Shown here in pieces: positions 45,069-52,960 of a stretch of 64,000 bases of DNA. The notes under the pieces were generated by a model that was given only the letters and a program-made list of their open reading frames with translations, made no database searches and was not told the DNA's origin. The translations under genes were made by a program, and so were the position numbers. This DNA is from Nocardia miyunensis NBRC 108239 (GTDB lineage: Bacteria > Actinomycetota > Actinomycetes > Mycobacteriales > Mycobacteriaceae). The stretch's first letter is position 1; each line of letters begins with the position of its first letter. The stretch lies in NCBI RefSeq assembly GCF_001613065.1, contig NZ_BDBQ01000029.1:124001-188000 (forward strand), read 5' to 3'.

Positions 45069-45633
45069 TCGAGTTCCGATCCAACGTTTGGGTCTCGGCG
45101 GTAAGCCCACGAAACCCAGCGACGATCACTTCGACCGCCTGGTCGATGCCCCTTGCTGTATCGACGCGAAGCACTGGGGCGAGCCAAGGTTCATACGTGC
45201 GTTCCTCGACCTGTTGCCAGGTTGGGACTGTCAGTCCGTCGAGGTCGGAGGTTCGGGTTTCGATGCGTCGCTTGTGAAGTGCGCGGTCGCTGCAGATCAC
45301 CTCGATGTCGAGGAGTTCGGCGTGGGCGGTCTGTGCGCAGTTCGACCATGCGTGCCTCGTGATCGACAGCGGGTTCACACTGTCGGCGATGACATCGTGT
45401 CCTGCCTCGAGGTGGTCGCGTGCGAGGGCGTAGGCGACTCGATATCCGGCATCCGGAACTGCTGTCCAACCTCCGGCTCGGTCGACCATCCCGGACGCGG
45501 TCAAGGCTGCTTCGATCGTGTCGAGTCGCAGGTGAACGGCATTGATCTCGGAGCTCAGGCGACGCGCGAGGGTGGTTTTGCCTACACCGGGGAGCCCCGA
45601 CAGGGCGATGAGCGTTGCGTTCCGGGTGGGCAC
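45058..45633 (-). CDS. AAA/zeta-type P-loop kinase-like protein
   Basis: A 191-residue protein with Walker A GLPGVGKT (13-20), an LRLDTIE strand with the lid-side Asp, the DVIADSVNPL strand and a LID-like arginine region (HKRRIETRTSDLDG). This is the fold of small ATP-dependent kinases and of zeta-toxin-like or aminoglycoside/chloramphenicol phosphotransferase-like enzymes. The substrate cannot be named. The GTG at 45633 begins just before the P-loop. No partner gene that would suggest a toxin-antitoxin pair was recognised. Confidence 0.72.
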   Translation of the reverse strand: MPTRNATLIALSGLPGVGKTTLARRLSSEINAVHLRLDTIEAALTASGMVDRAGGWTAVPDAGYRVAYALARDHLEAGHDVIADSVNPLSITRHAWSNCAQTAHAELLDIEVICSDRALHKRRIETRTSDLDGLTVPTWQQVEERTYEPWLAPVLRVDTARGIDQAVEVIVAGFRGLTAETQTLDRNSITR

Positions 45634-45748
45634 CGTCTCGATGGTACGAGCCGTGCTCGACGTCCAGCGCGGTTCGCACCGGATAACTCGGTCGACTACG
45701 CATCGTCGCGGTGACACAATTTGCGCATGATCGCTGATCGAAAGGGCT

Positions 45749-46360
45749 GTGCCTCGTAATCGGCCCGGCGTGCTACGTGCTCGAGATTCCTGTCGGCCGA
45801 TGTACGGTCCGCTACCCGTATCCATCCCAGGGTTGTCCGGACGAACGGTGCGGGCCATACATCGCACGGAATTGTCGAACCTAGGATCCGAGCTCATCTA
45901 TTGGGACGCAACCGCTTCGGCGTTGCGCCGGTACCGTGATTTCGTCCGGCGCAATACGCGTTTTCCGCTGTACCCGATGCACTCGTACTGCTGGTGTCCG
46001 GACTGCTTGCAGGACGATGTCCGATACGCGCGCGATGTCCTGGAGTTCATTCACGGTGCGCTACCAGTTCGAGCGAAAGCCGAACTCATGCAAGTGGTTC
46101 GGATGCTGGATCGAAAATTCCAGGGCCGCAGCCTGCCAGATCTTTACGGCGATCATCGCGGGCGACATCCCAAGAGGGCATGGTGGTGGCATCGGCTCGA
46201 CCTGGAGAGACCCCTTAGGTGGCCGCGCCTCATGGGAGACGTCAGCGAGGTTGTCAACATCGACCCCGCGCACGCGCATCGCGTCCACGACAGTGGGAGT
46301 ACGGCTTCGGGCGACGGTAGGTTCAGCGCTGATCTCGGCGGTTGTGTTCGATGTGGGTGA
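45749..46360 (+). CDS. Unknown protein with CxC/CxxC motif
   Basis: A 203-residue frame with no recognised family. The middle looks genuinely coding: YWDATASALRRYRDFVRRNT, SYCWCPDCLQDDVRYARDVL and LDRKFQGRSLPDLYGDHRG. The CWCPDC cluster (about 80-85) could bind zinc with another cysteine or histidine. The last 25 residues overlap the start of the HAD gene in another frame, so either the end of this frame or the HAD start may be wrong. Starts possible at GTG 45749 or ATG 45800. The AT content is higher than average, as in other accessory genes here. Confidence 0.45.
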   Translation: MPRNRPGVLRARDSCRPMYGPLPVSIPGLSGRTVRAIHRTELSNLGSELIYWDATASALRRYRDFVRRNTRFPLYPMHSYCWCPDCLQDDVRYARDVLEFIHGALPVRAKAELMQVVRMLDRKFQGRSLPDLYGDHRGRHPKRAWWWHRLDLERPLRWPRLMGDVSEVVNIDPAHAHRVHDSGSTASGDGRFSADLGGCVRCG

Positions 46361-46979
46361 GACGCTGGTTGATGAGACTCGGGAGTATGGGACCTGGGCG
46401 GATTGGTTGGGGGTGCCGCGGCATACGTTTTCTACGGTGTTCGGGGCCGTCATTGCTACCGGGCGGGATTATCGGGAAGCGTTTCAGGCGTTCAAGCCTG
46501 GGTTCGAGTTGAGTCGGGAGCGGCAGGCTCGGGTGGAGGCTGGGGAGGCGGAGACGTATGGGGAGGACGATCTGTACCCGGATGCGCGGCCTGCGTTGGG
46601 GAAGTTGCGGGAGATGGGGGTGTGGGTGGGGGTTGTCGGGAATCAGACCGTTCGTTCCGGGAGGATTTTGCGGAGTTTGGAGTTGCCGACCGATTTCGTT
46701 GCTACGTCGGATGATTGGGTAGTTTCCAAGCCTGCGCTGGAGTTCTTCGTGAGGGTTGTCGAGGTGGCTCCGTGTGACACTGAGGAGATCGTCTACGTCG
46801 GCGATCGGATCGATAACGACATAGCACCGGCCAAAGCCGTGGGGATGCGTACCGCCCACATTCAGCGTGGACCGTGGGGGTGGATCCTCCGGGACACCGA
46901 AGAGGTTGCGAACCTACCCGATTGGCGAATCAAGGGGCTCAGCGAGCTCACGGATATCGTTGCGGCAGAGAATGGTTAG
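46293..46979 (+). CDS. HAD-superfamily hydrolase
   Basis: A protein of about 228 residues with HAD motif I VVFDVGETLVDE (Asp at 20), motif II VVGNQT, motif III lysine in VVSKPALEFF and motif IV IVYVGDRIDNDIAPAK. Motif I has DVGET instead of DxDxT, as in several phosphatase or dehalogenase-like subgroups. The helical cap (SRERQARVEAGEAETYGED) is of the C1 type. Codon use is unlike the neighbours: runs of GGG and AGT with many G-ending codons, which points to a different origin. The start is uncertain (GTG 46293). Confidence 0.75.
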   Translation: MGVRLRATVGSALISAVVFDVGETLVDETREYGTWADWLGVPRHTFSTVFGAVIATGRDYREAFQAFKPGFELSRERQARVEAGEAETYGEDDLYPDARPALGKLREMGVWVGVVGNQTVRSGRILRSLELPTDFVATSDDWVVSKPALEFFVRVVEVAPCDTEEIVYVGDRIDNDIAPAKAVGMRTAHIQRGPWGWILRDTEEVANLPDWRIKGLSELTDIVAAENG

Positions 46980-46980
46980 A

Positions 46981-47142
46981 TCATCCCACCAGCGAATTCA
47001 CGGTGGTGTGCCAGTCATACAGGCGATCGGCGCGGATCGCCGGTAGGGAATCCCACTGCCGGAGGGTCTGGCGGACGGTCTTGACATCTTGCGGGACTTC
47101 AGTGGCGACGAGCGGGCATGGACCGGCGTCACGCCTGAATCC
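46981..47142 (-). pseudogene. 3' fragment of a lost gene
   Basis: A minus-strand open stretch of 53 codons ending at a TGA reads like the C-terminus of a normal protein (CPLVATEVPQDVKTVRQTLR, then QWDSLPAIRADRLYDWHTT), but it has no start codon and is cut by a stop (47143-47145) on its 5' side. It sits between the HAD gene and the trypsin gene. The parent family was not identified. Confidence 0.4.
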
Positions 47143-47156
47143 TTACTCGGACAAGC

Positions 47157-47807
47157 TCATCCGATCCTGAAGCCGTAGCCGACGGCGCCGGGGCGGGAGT
47201 TCAGGTCGTGGAGGATGCCGGTGATGCCGGAGTACCAGAACAGGGTGGCGGGTGTGCGCGGGGTGATGACGGACATGAGCCCGACGATGCCGGTGCCCTG
47301 ATAGGCCGGGGCGCCCGAGTCTCCTACGAACGAAACGGCGCAGGACTTCAAGACGTTGTTCGCGATCGCTGAGAGAGCGCCCTTGGTGGTACCGGTGATC
47401 TGGCCGTACTTGCTGATCTGACGGCCGACCACGGGGGTGCCGAAGTGGTCGAGCGCCACTCCGTTCGGGGCCACGACGGAAATGCCCACACCTCGGTCCA
47501 GCTGGATCACTGCCCAGTCGTCGGAGCCGTCGGACTGTAGGAGAGCCCATTTCGAGCTCCAAGTGGCGAAGTTGCCGATCTTCCCGATCCCGGGCGCATA
47601 GACCTTCTGGCCGCGGCGGAGCATGCAGTGTCCGGCCGTGAGAGCCACCGCTCTGCCCCGAGCGTCGTGTCCGGCGGTGGTGATGGTGCACAGGCCGATC
47701 GAGGTTCCGGGGCCGACCACTGGGGGGTGGCTTCTCGCGTGTGCGGCACCGACTCCCGGCCCTACCAGGGTGATTGTTGCGGCGATTGCGGCGATCGTTC
47801 GCCTCAC
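47157..47807 (-). CDS. Secreted trypsin-like (S1) protease
   Basis: A 216-residue exported protein: a signal peptide (RRTIAAIAATITLVGPGVG) with a cut near AHAR, then a chymotrypsin-fold protease with His60 in TAGHC, Asp97 in SDDWAVIQL and Ser164 in GDSGAPA. Cysteines at 40, 61 and 156 suggest disulfides. The domain is small and close to the alpha-lytic/streptogrisin size but without a long pro-region, so it may be only weakly self-processed. The GTG at 47807 follows AAGGAG at 6 bases; the longer frame is rejected. It lies in an accessory-looking stretch. Confidence 0.82.
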   Translation of the reverse strand: MRRTIAAIAATITLVGPGVGAAHARSHPPVVGPGTSIGLCTITTAGHDARGRAVALTAGHCMLRRGQKVYAPGIGKIGNFATWSSKWALLQSDGSDDWAVIQLDRGVGISVVAPNGVALDHFGTPVVGRQISKYGQITGTTKGALSAIANNVLKSCAVSFVGDSGAPAYQGTGIVGLMSVITPRTPATLFWYSGITGILHDLNSRPGAVGYGFRIG

Positions 47808-48158
47808 GGTAGCTCCTTCGCAGACCTCATCCGGTCGGGGCAGAAGTTCTCCGAGTCGATCGGGAGATTCCCAGCCGCCGTTGCCTCGAATCCTGTGACG
47901 CTTCCGGTCCATGAGTCTTCCATGTAACTCATGCCGGGGACGCAATCCACGCCGGAGGCGGAAGCCGCCAGGTCACGGGCTCATTTTCCGCGCGAGTCGC
48001 CGAACCCGCAGCCGGTGCCGCCCGACGGCGGATAATCGGCCGGGAACAACCCCGCGAGTAGCACGAGGACCTTCGGGAGCTCAGTAAGCCGGTCCCTCCG
48101 CCGACGCCCGCGGCTCCTGGAAAGGCTCATCAACTTCCCGAGGAAAGAGAGGATGTAG
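47808..48158. other. 351-base gap between divergent protease and dehydrogenase
   Basis: No gene is seen. The gap should carry promoters for both directions; an ATG-proximal AAAGAGAGG at about 48146 is the ribosome-binding site of the dehydrogenase. Confidence 0.4.
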
Positions 48159-49172
48159 ATGTCCACTCATCAGGCTGTTCACGTGCATGCCGCCGGTGAG
48201 GAGCTGAAACTGGTCGACGTCGATACGACGTCGCCGCCTCCTGACCACGTGCGTATCCAGGTCTCGGCGTGCGGGGTCTGCGGCACCGACCGGGCCTTCG
48301 TCGGCGGCGGGTTTCCGGGCATGTCCTGGCCGCTGACGCCGGGGCACGAGATCGCCGGAACCATCGCCGAGCTCGGCGCGGGTGTCGACAACTACGCCGT
48401 CGGCGATCGCGTCGCGGTGGGCTGGTTCGGCGGGAACTGCAACAGGTGCGTCCCGTGCCGCGCGGGCGACTTCATCCACTGCGAGAACATGCAGGTCCCC
48501 AGCTGGCACTACCCCGGCGGATACGCCGAATCGGTGACCGTTCCGGCGAACGCGCTGGCCCGCGTCCCGGACGAGCTGTCACTCGCGGAGGCCGCGCCGA
48601 TGGGATGCGCCGGTGTCACCACATTCCACGCGCTTCGGGAGAGTCGCGCGACGGCCGGCGACCGCGTCGCGATCCTGGGCATCGGCGGGCTCGGCCACCT
48701 CGGTGTGCAGTTCGCTCGCGCGATGGGTTTCGAGACGATCGCGATCGCCCGCGGATCGGGTAAGGCCGAGGATGCCCGCGAGCTGGGCGCACACCACTAC
48801 ATCGACTCGACCGCCGGGGACGTCGGCGAGGCGTTGCGGCGACTCGGTGGCGCCCGCGTCGTCCTGGGCACGGCAGCCAGCTCGGCGGCCATGGCCGCGA
48901 CGGTGGGCGGGCTCGCGCCGCGTGGCGAACTGATCACCATCGGTGTCACGGCGGACCCGCTGCCCATCAGTCCGTTGCAGCTGATCACCCCTGGAGCCAG
49001 CGTCATCGGTCACCCCTCGGGAACCGCGCGCGACATCGAGGACACCATGCACTTCGCGGTCCAATCCGGAGTGCGCGCCCGAACGCAGGAGCTTCCGCTG
49101 GCTCGGGCCGCCGAGGCGTATGCGGATATGGAGCAGGGGCGCGCCCGATACCGCATGGTTCTGACGATCTGA
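48159..49172 (+). CDS. Zinc-dependent alcohol dehydrogenase
   Basis: A 337-residue medium-chain dehydrogenase. Catalytic zinc ligands are Cys38 (GVCGTDRAF follows), His63 and Glu64 (TPGHEIAG); structural zinc cysteines are Cys94, Cys97, Cys100 and Cys108. The NAD(P) fold has ILGIGGLGHLGVQFARAMG near 175-195. The sequence resembles the AdhA/cinnamyl-alcohol group acting on a broad range of alcohols or aldehydes. The cofactor cannot be fixed from sequence. Single gene with its own terminator. Confidence 0.86.
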   Translation: MSTHQAVHVHAAGEELKLVDVDTTSPPPDHVRIQVSACGVCGTDRAFVGGGFPGMSWPLTPGHEIAGTIAELGAGVDNYAVGDRVAVGWFGGNCNRCVPCRAGDFIHCENMQVPSWHYPGGYAESVTVPANALARVPDELSLAEAAPMGCAGVTTFHALRESRATAGDRVAILGIGGLGHLGVQFARAMGFETIAIARGSGKAEDARELGAHHYIDSTAGDVGEALRRLGGARVVLGTAASSAAMAATVGGLAPRGELITIGVTADPLPISPLQLITPGASVIGHPSGTARDIEDTMHFAVQSGVRARTQELPLARAAEAYADMEQGRARYRMVLTI

Positions 49173-49195
49173 TCTGGCGGGCACCATAATTCGGC

Positions 49196-49239
49196 ACGGT
49201 CGGAGTGGCGCGAGTCGGGCACGCGCCACTCCCGACCGT
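49196..49239 (+). terminator. Long hairpin after the alcohol dehydrogenase
   Basis: ACGGTCGGAGTGGCGCG pairs with CGCGCCACTCCCGACCGT across a 9-base loop, with one bulged base. It begins 24 bases after the stop. Confidence 0.65.
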
Positions 49240-49261
49240 CAGCCTGCTTGGCGTCCTGTCG

Positions 49262-49522
49262 GCTCAACGCCCAGCCGCTCAGCACCCCAGCCACTCAGCA
49301 CCCCAGCCCGCTCAACGCCCGGCCCCGGCCCGCTCAACGCAGCCCACGTAGTGCCCAGCCCGCTCAGCGTCCGGCATCCGACCGCTCGATGTCCGGCCTG
49401 CTCAACGCCCAGCCCGCGCAACGTCGAACCCGCCCGGTGCCCAGCACGTTCAACGTCCGGACGTGCTCAACGCCCAGCCGCTCGACGCCCAGCACCCTCG
49501 TCGTCCGACCCGCTCAACGCGC
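49262..49522. repeat. Degenerate GCTCAACGCCCAGCC minisatellite
   Basis: About 13-15 diverged copies of a 15-17-base unit (consensus GCTCAACGCCCAGCCC) run through this stretch; variants include GCTCAGCACCCCAGCC, GCTCGATGTCCGGCCT and GTTCAACGTCCGGACGT. Exact copies of GCTCAACGCCCAGCC occur near 49262, 49399 and 49468. Spacing is irregular, unlike CRISPR. The end runs into the last codons of fahA. No protein is likely from it. Confidence 0.7.
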
Positions 49523-50725
49523 GGTCGTTATTCGCCCGGTAGTTTCGCCGAAAACGAGGGGGGTTCCGTTCGGGCCGGTGGCTCGGGCGCGGAGGGTCAC
49601 TTCGTCGTTGTCGCGTAGGAACGCGATTTCGGTGCCGTCGGCTAGGGAGAGCGGTTCTGTTCCGCCCCAGGTTATTTCGAGGAAGGAGCCGCGTTGTTTG
49701 GGCTCGGGGCCGGAGATGGTGCCGCTGGCGAAGAAATCGCCTGCGCGTAGGCCCGCGCCGTTGACCGTCATGTGCGCCAGCATCTGCGCCGCTGTCCAGT
49801 ATGTTGCGCTGTAGGGGGCTGTCGACACCACTTCGCCGTTGAGGACGACGTCGATGTCGATGTCGAAAGCCCATGCGGGAGTGGTGGAGTCGTCCAGGTA
49901 GGGGGCCAGCGGGACGTCTCGTCGCGGCGGCGTGGTGCGGGCCCGGGCGAGAGCCGCCAAGGGAGTTACCCAGGCGGATACGGATGTGGCGAAGGATTTG
50001 GCCAGGAAGGGGCCGAGGGGAACGTATTCGAATGCCTGGATGTCGCGGGCGGACCAGTCGTTGGTGAGGGCCAGTCCGAAGACGTGGTCGTCGGCATCGG
50101 CCAGCGCGACTTTCCCCTGTGGGACAGGGGATCCCAGGACGAACCCCATTTCGACCTCGATGTCGAGTCGGCGGCTCGGGCCGAAGGTGGGCGGGCCCTC
50201 GGGTTCGGGGCGCAGGCCCTCGGGGCGCGGGATTTCGGTGCCGCTGGCCACGATGGTGCCCGCGCGGCCGTGGTAGCCGATGGGCAGGTGCTTCCAATTC
50301 GGCGTCAGCGGCGGCTGTCCGGGGCGGAAGATGCGGCCGACGTTGGACGCGTGGAATTCGTTGCCGTAGAAGTCGACGTAGTCGGCGACGGTGAACGGCA
50401 GGTGCAGAACAGTCTCGGCGAGCGGAACTGCCTCGGCGACAACGGTTTCGGCAACAGATGGGTCGGTCGATGCACGAATGATCCCGGCACGGACCCGATC
50501 CCAGGCCGCGCGGTCACGCGTGAGCAGGGTGTCGAGGTTCGCGTCATCGGTAGCCGCGACGTCCTCGGGCGCGGCACCGGCGTGACCCAGCAGGGTTGCC
50601 ACGCCGAGAACGTGATCCCCCAGGCGCACACCGAGTTTCGGGCCACTATCGGACGTCGAGAACGATCCGTACGGCAGGTGGTCGATGTCGAAACCTGTGG
50701 TGGCCAGGCGTTCGGCGGCGGTCAA
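49514..50725 (-). CDS. fahA: Fumarylacetoacetase
   Basis: A 403-residue FAH enzyme, the last step of tyrosine/homogentisate degradation to fumarate and acetoacetate. Family motifs: DFYGNEFHASNVGRIFR, YHGRAGTIVASGTEIPRP, the metal-site Glu residues in LDIEVEMGFVLG and NDWSARDIQAFEYVPLGP, and the end GSFLEITWGG. TTG at 50725 is chosen: GGAGGAG lies 5-6 bases before it and the protein then begins TAAERLATTGFDIDHLPYG. A GTG at 50761 overlapping the hmgA stop is the alternative. Same operon as hmgA. Confidence 0.9.
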   Translation of the reverse strand: MTAAERLATTGFDIDHLPYGSFSTSDSGPKLGVRLGDHVLGVATLLGHAGAAPEDVAATDDANLDTLLTRDRAAWDRVRAGIIRASTDPSVAETVVAEAVPLAETVLHLPFTVADYVDFYGNEFHASNVGRIFRPGQPPLTPNWKHLPIGYHGRAGTIVASGTEIPRPEGLRPEPEGPPTFGPSRRLDIEVEMGFVLGSPVPQGKVALADADDHVFGLALTNDWSARDIQAFEYVPLGPFLAKSFATSVSAWVTPLAALARARTTPPRRDVPLAPYLDDSTTPAWAFDIDIDVVLNGEVVSTAPYSATYWTAAQMLAHMTVNGAGLRAGDFFASGTISGPEPKQRGSFLEITWGGTEPLSLADGTEIAFLRDNDEVTLRARATGPNGTPLVFGETTGRITTAR

Positions 50726-50757
50726 CGGTTCTCCTCCACGAGTTCGCTCGGCCGTGC

Positions 50758-51957
50758 TCACCGGACCGTCCGTCCGGCCCACACCCAGGCGTAGACGCCG
50801 TCGTCACTGGCGGTCGCGGCCTCGCCGAGTTCGAGCGGCCGGAACGTATCGACCATCACCGCCAGCTCGTCGACGCGCTCCACGCCGATCGACGCCTCCA
50901 TCGCGCCGGGCTGCGGCCCGTGCGCGTGTCCGCCGGGATGCAGTGACACAGAACCGATTCCGATACCGGAACCCTTGCGAGCCGCGTAGTCGCCGCCGAC
51001 GTAGAACATGACCTCGTCGGAGTCGACATTGGAGTGGTAGTAGGGCACCGGAATCGACTGCGGGTGATAGTCGACTTTGCGGGGCACGAAGGCGCAGACC
51101 ACGAAATTGTCGCCCTCGAAGACCTGGTGCACCGGCGGCGGCTGGTGAACCTTGCCGGTGATCGGCATGAAGTCCTCGACGTTGAACGTGTACGGGTACA
51201 GACAGCCGTCCCAGCCCACGACGTCGAACGGATGGTCGGCGTAGGTGAAGCGGGTGCCGACGATCCCAGCCGTGCCGCGATGTTTCACCAGCACCTCGAC
51301 ATCCGTGCCATCGGCGAGCAGCGGCTGCTCGGGGCCGTACAGATCTCGCTCACAGTACGGTGCGTGCTCCAGCAGCTGACCGAAGCGGGACAGGTAGCGC
51401 TTCGGCGGGGCGATGTGGCTGTTCCCCTCGATCGCGTACAACCGGCTGGGCCCCTCGGCCGTATCGGGTACCCAGCGGTGCGTGGTCGCCCGGGGTATGA
51501 CGACGAAATCGCCTGTGCGGTAGGACAATGCGCCGAATACCGTCTCGACGACGCCGTGCCCGGACTCGACGTACACGCATTCGTCGCCGATCGCGTTGCG
51601 GTAGTACGGCGACACCGCACCGGCCACCACGTAGCCGATCCGGATATCGCCGTTGCCCAGGACGAGCCGTCGGCCGGTGACCGCATCGATCCCGTCCGCC
51701 GCATCGACAGCGAACAGATCGTGCAGCCGCAGGTGACGCGGCTTCAGCGGATGATTCGGCTGGGTCGACTGCTCCCCCAGATCCCAGATCTCGCTGGCCA
51801 CGATCGCCGAGGGAATCGTGCGGTGATAGAGCAGCGAGGAGTCGGAGGTGAACCCCTCCTCTCCCATGAGCTCCTCGTATCGGAGCGCACCCGCGTCATC
51901 GCGAAACTGCGTGTGCCGCTTGCCCGGTACCTCCCCCACGCGTCGGTAGTACGCCAT
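50758..51957 (-). CDS. hmgA: Homogentisate 1,2-dioxygenase
   Basis: A 399-residue iron dioxygenase that opens the homogentisate ring. The C-terminal cupin carries the iron ligands in SLHPGGHAHGPQPGA (about 352-366) and the Glu/His-rich VDSDEVMFYVGG (about 315-326); YYRNAIGDECVYVESGHG and VIPRATTHRW are further conserved parts. It is transcribed away from the next gene and toward fahA, with which it overlaps or nearly overlaps. The short, bacteria-type length fits actinobacterial homologues. The palindrome at 51988-52018 is the likely control site. Confidence 0.92.
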   Translation of the reverse strand: MAYYRRVGEVPGKRHTQFRDDAGALRYEELMGEEGFTSDSSLLYHRTIPSAIVASEIWDLGEQSTQPNHPLKPRHLRLHDLFAVDAADGIDAVTGRRLVLGNGDIRIGYVVAGAVSPYYRNAIGDECVYVESGHGVVETVFGALSYRTGDFVVIPRATTHRWVPDTAEGPSRLYAIEGNSHIAPPKRYLSRFGQLLEHAPYCERDLYGPEQPLLADGTDVEVLVKHRGTAGIVGTRFTYADHPFDVVGWDGCLYPYTFNVEDFMPITGKVHQPPPVHQVFEGDNFVVCAFVPRKVDYHPQSIPVPYYHSNVDSDEVMFYVGGDYAARKGSGIGIGSVSLHPGGHAHGPQPGAMEASIGVERVDELAVMVDTFRPLELGEAATASDDGVYAWVWAGRTVR

Positions 51958-51987
51958 ACCTCACCTCGTCGCTCGACAGATAATGTC

Positions 51988-52018
51988 CGATAAACGGTCA
52001 CTATGTAACCTATTATCG
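51988..52018. promoter_or_regulatory. Nested palindrome upstream of hmgA
   Basis: CGATAA...TTATCG (31 bases end to end) encloses GGTCAC-TAT-GTAACC, which has one mismatch. The AT-rich block lies between the divergent hmgA (start 51957) and the companion gene (52044). IclR-type proteins bind similar symmetric sites, and an IclR gene is 900 bases away. Confidence 0.55.
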
Positions 52019-52043
52019 ACCATAATGCGCTACAGTGTGACCC

Positions 52044-52877
52044 ATGTCAATCCCGAACGTATTTGCCGCCCTCGTCGACGACGCCGCGATCTTTCCGCCG
52101 GGATCACTGCCGCTGCCCGAGGCCGTCACCGCCCATGCCGCACACCGGAATTCGCGTCTGCGCGCGCTGGTCGGCCCATTCGTACTCGGGACCGGTGATA
52201 TCGCCGCAGCCGCGCGGCTGGCAACGGCCGAGTTGTTCTCCGAGCCCCTGCCGGTCAGCATCGTGGTCCCGACCCCGGACGCCGTCGCCGAAACGATCGA
52301 GACGGCCGGGGGTCATCGGGTGGCAGTGCAGGCACTGGAGGTCAAACTCGACCGGGCCCAGCCACTGACTCCGCAGGTCACCGCTATCGCGAACCACGAT
52401 CGCCGAGGCATCACCACCTACGTCGAAGTTCCGCGCCCGGGTCACCCGGAGTGGCCCGAGGTACTCGCCGCCGTCGCCGCCAACGGTCTGCGGTTGAAAT
52501 TCCGCACCGGCGGAACGCAGGCGGACGCGTTCCCGGACGAGACCGAACTCGCGACCTGGATCGCCGACGCCGCACGCCGATCCACACCGTTCAAATGCAC
52601 TGCGGGACTGCACAATGCGCTCCGGCACACCGACGCGACAACAGGATTCGAGCACCATGGTTTCCTCAACGTCCTGTGCGCCGCGAAAGCCGCCCTCGAG
52701 AACGCCGGAAGCGACTCGCTCGCAATGTTTCTCGCCGAGCGGGACGCCACCGTCCTCGCCGCCGCACTCGGCGACACCACCCGGACGACGCCCAGAACAC
52801 TGTTCGTCTCCTACGGCTCGTGCAGCATCGACGAGCCCTACGACGATCTGACCGCACTCGGACTACTGGACGACTGA
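52044..52877 (+). CDS. Homogentisate-cluster companion protein, unknown function
   Basis: A 277-residue protein that diverges from hmgA, with no catalytic motif I can name. It starts MSIPNVFAALVDDAAIFPPG and includes ITTYVEVPRP, LRLKFRTGG and the segment CTAGLHNALRHTDATTGFEH. The two His-rich parts (LHNALRH; FEHHGFLN) might bind a metal. A TIM-barrel-like alternation of strands and helices is suggested by the sequence (IVVPTPDAVAETIE, VAVQALEVKL, YVEVPR). I believe similar proteins accompany hmgA in other actinobacteria, but I cannot verify this. The IclR gene follows 84 bases later. Confidence 0.6.
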   Translation: MSIPNVFAALVDDAAIFPPGSLPLPEAVTAHAAHRNSRLRALVGPFVLGTGDIAAAARLATAELFSEPLPVSIVVPTPDAVAETIETAGGHRVAVQALEVKLDRAQPLTPQVTAIANHDRRGITTYVEVPRPGHPEWPEVLAAVAANGLRLKFRTGGTQADAFPDETELATWIADAARRSTPFKCTAGLHNALRHTDATTGFEHHGFLNVLCAAKAALENAGSDSLAMFLAERDATVLAAALGDTTRTTPRTLFVSYGSCSIDEPYDDLTALGLLDD

Positions 52878-52960
52878 ACGTCCTCACCACGAGCGGACCA
52901 CTCGGCAACCGAACGTCCCGGCAACGACCGAAGATCGCGTGCAGGAACGGAGAGAGAAGA

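Noticed and set aside
45058-45633. Zeta-type toxin with antitoxin partner
   Set aside because: The fold is only generally similar and no small antitoxin-like gene sits beside it.
47157-47807. Trypsin partner of the Trypco2-TPR protein
   Set aside because: The protease is secreted, has no Trypco domain and lies 12 kb away, so linkage is not supported.
49262-49522. CRISPR array
   Set aside because: Units are only 15-17 bases, diverged, irregularly spaced and without unique spacers; no cas genes nearby.
49248-49814. 188-codon plus-strand ORF after the alcohol dehydrogenase
   Set aside because: It translates the minisatellite and then runs antisense to fahA.
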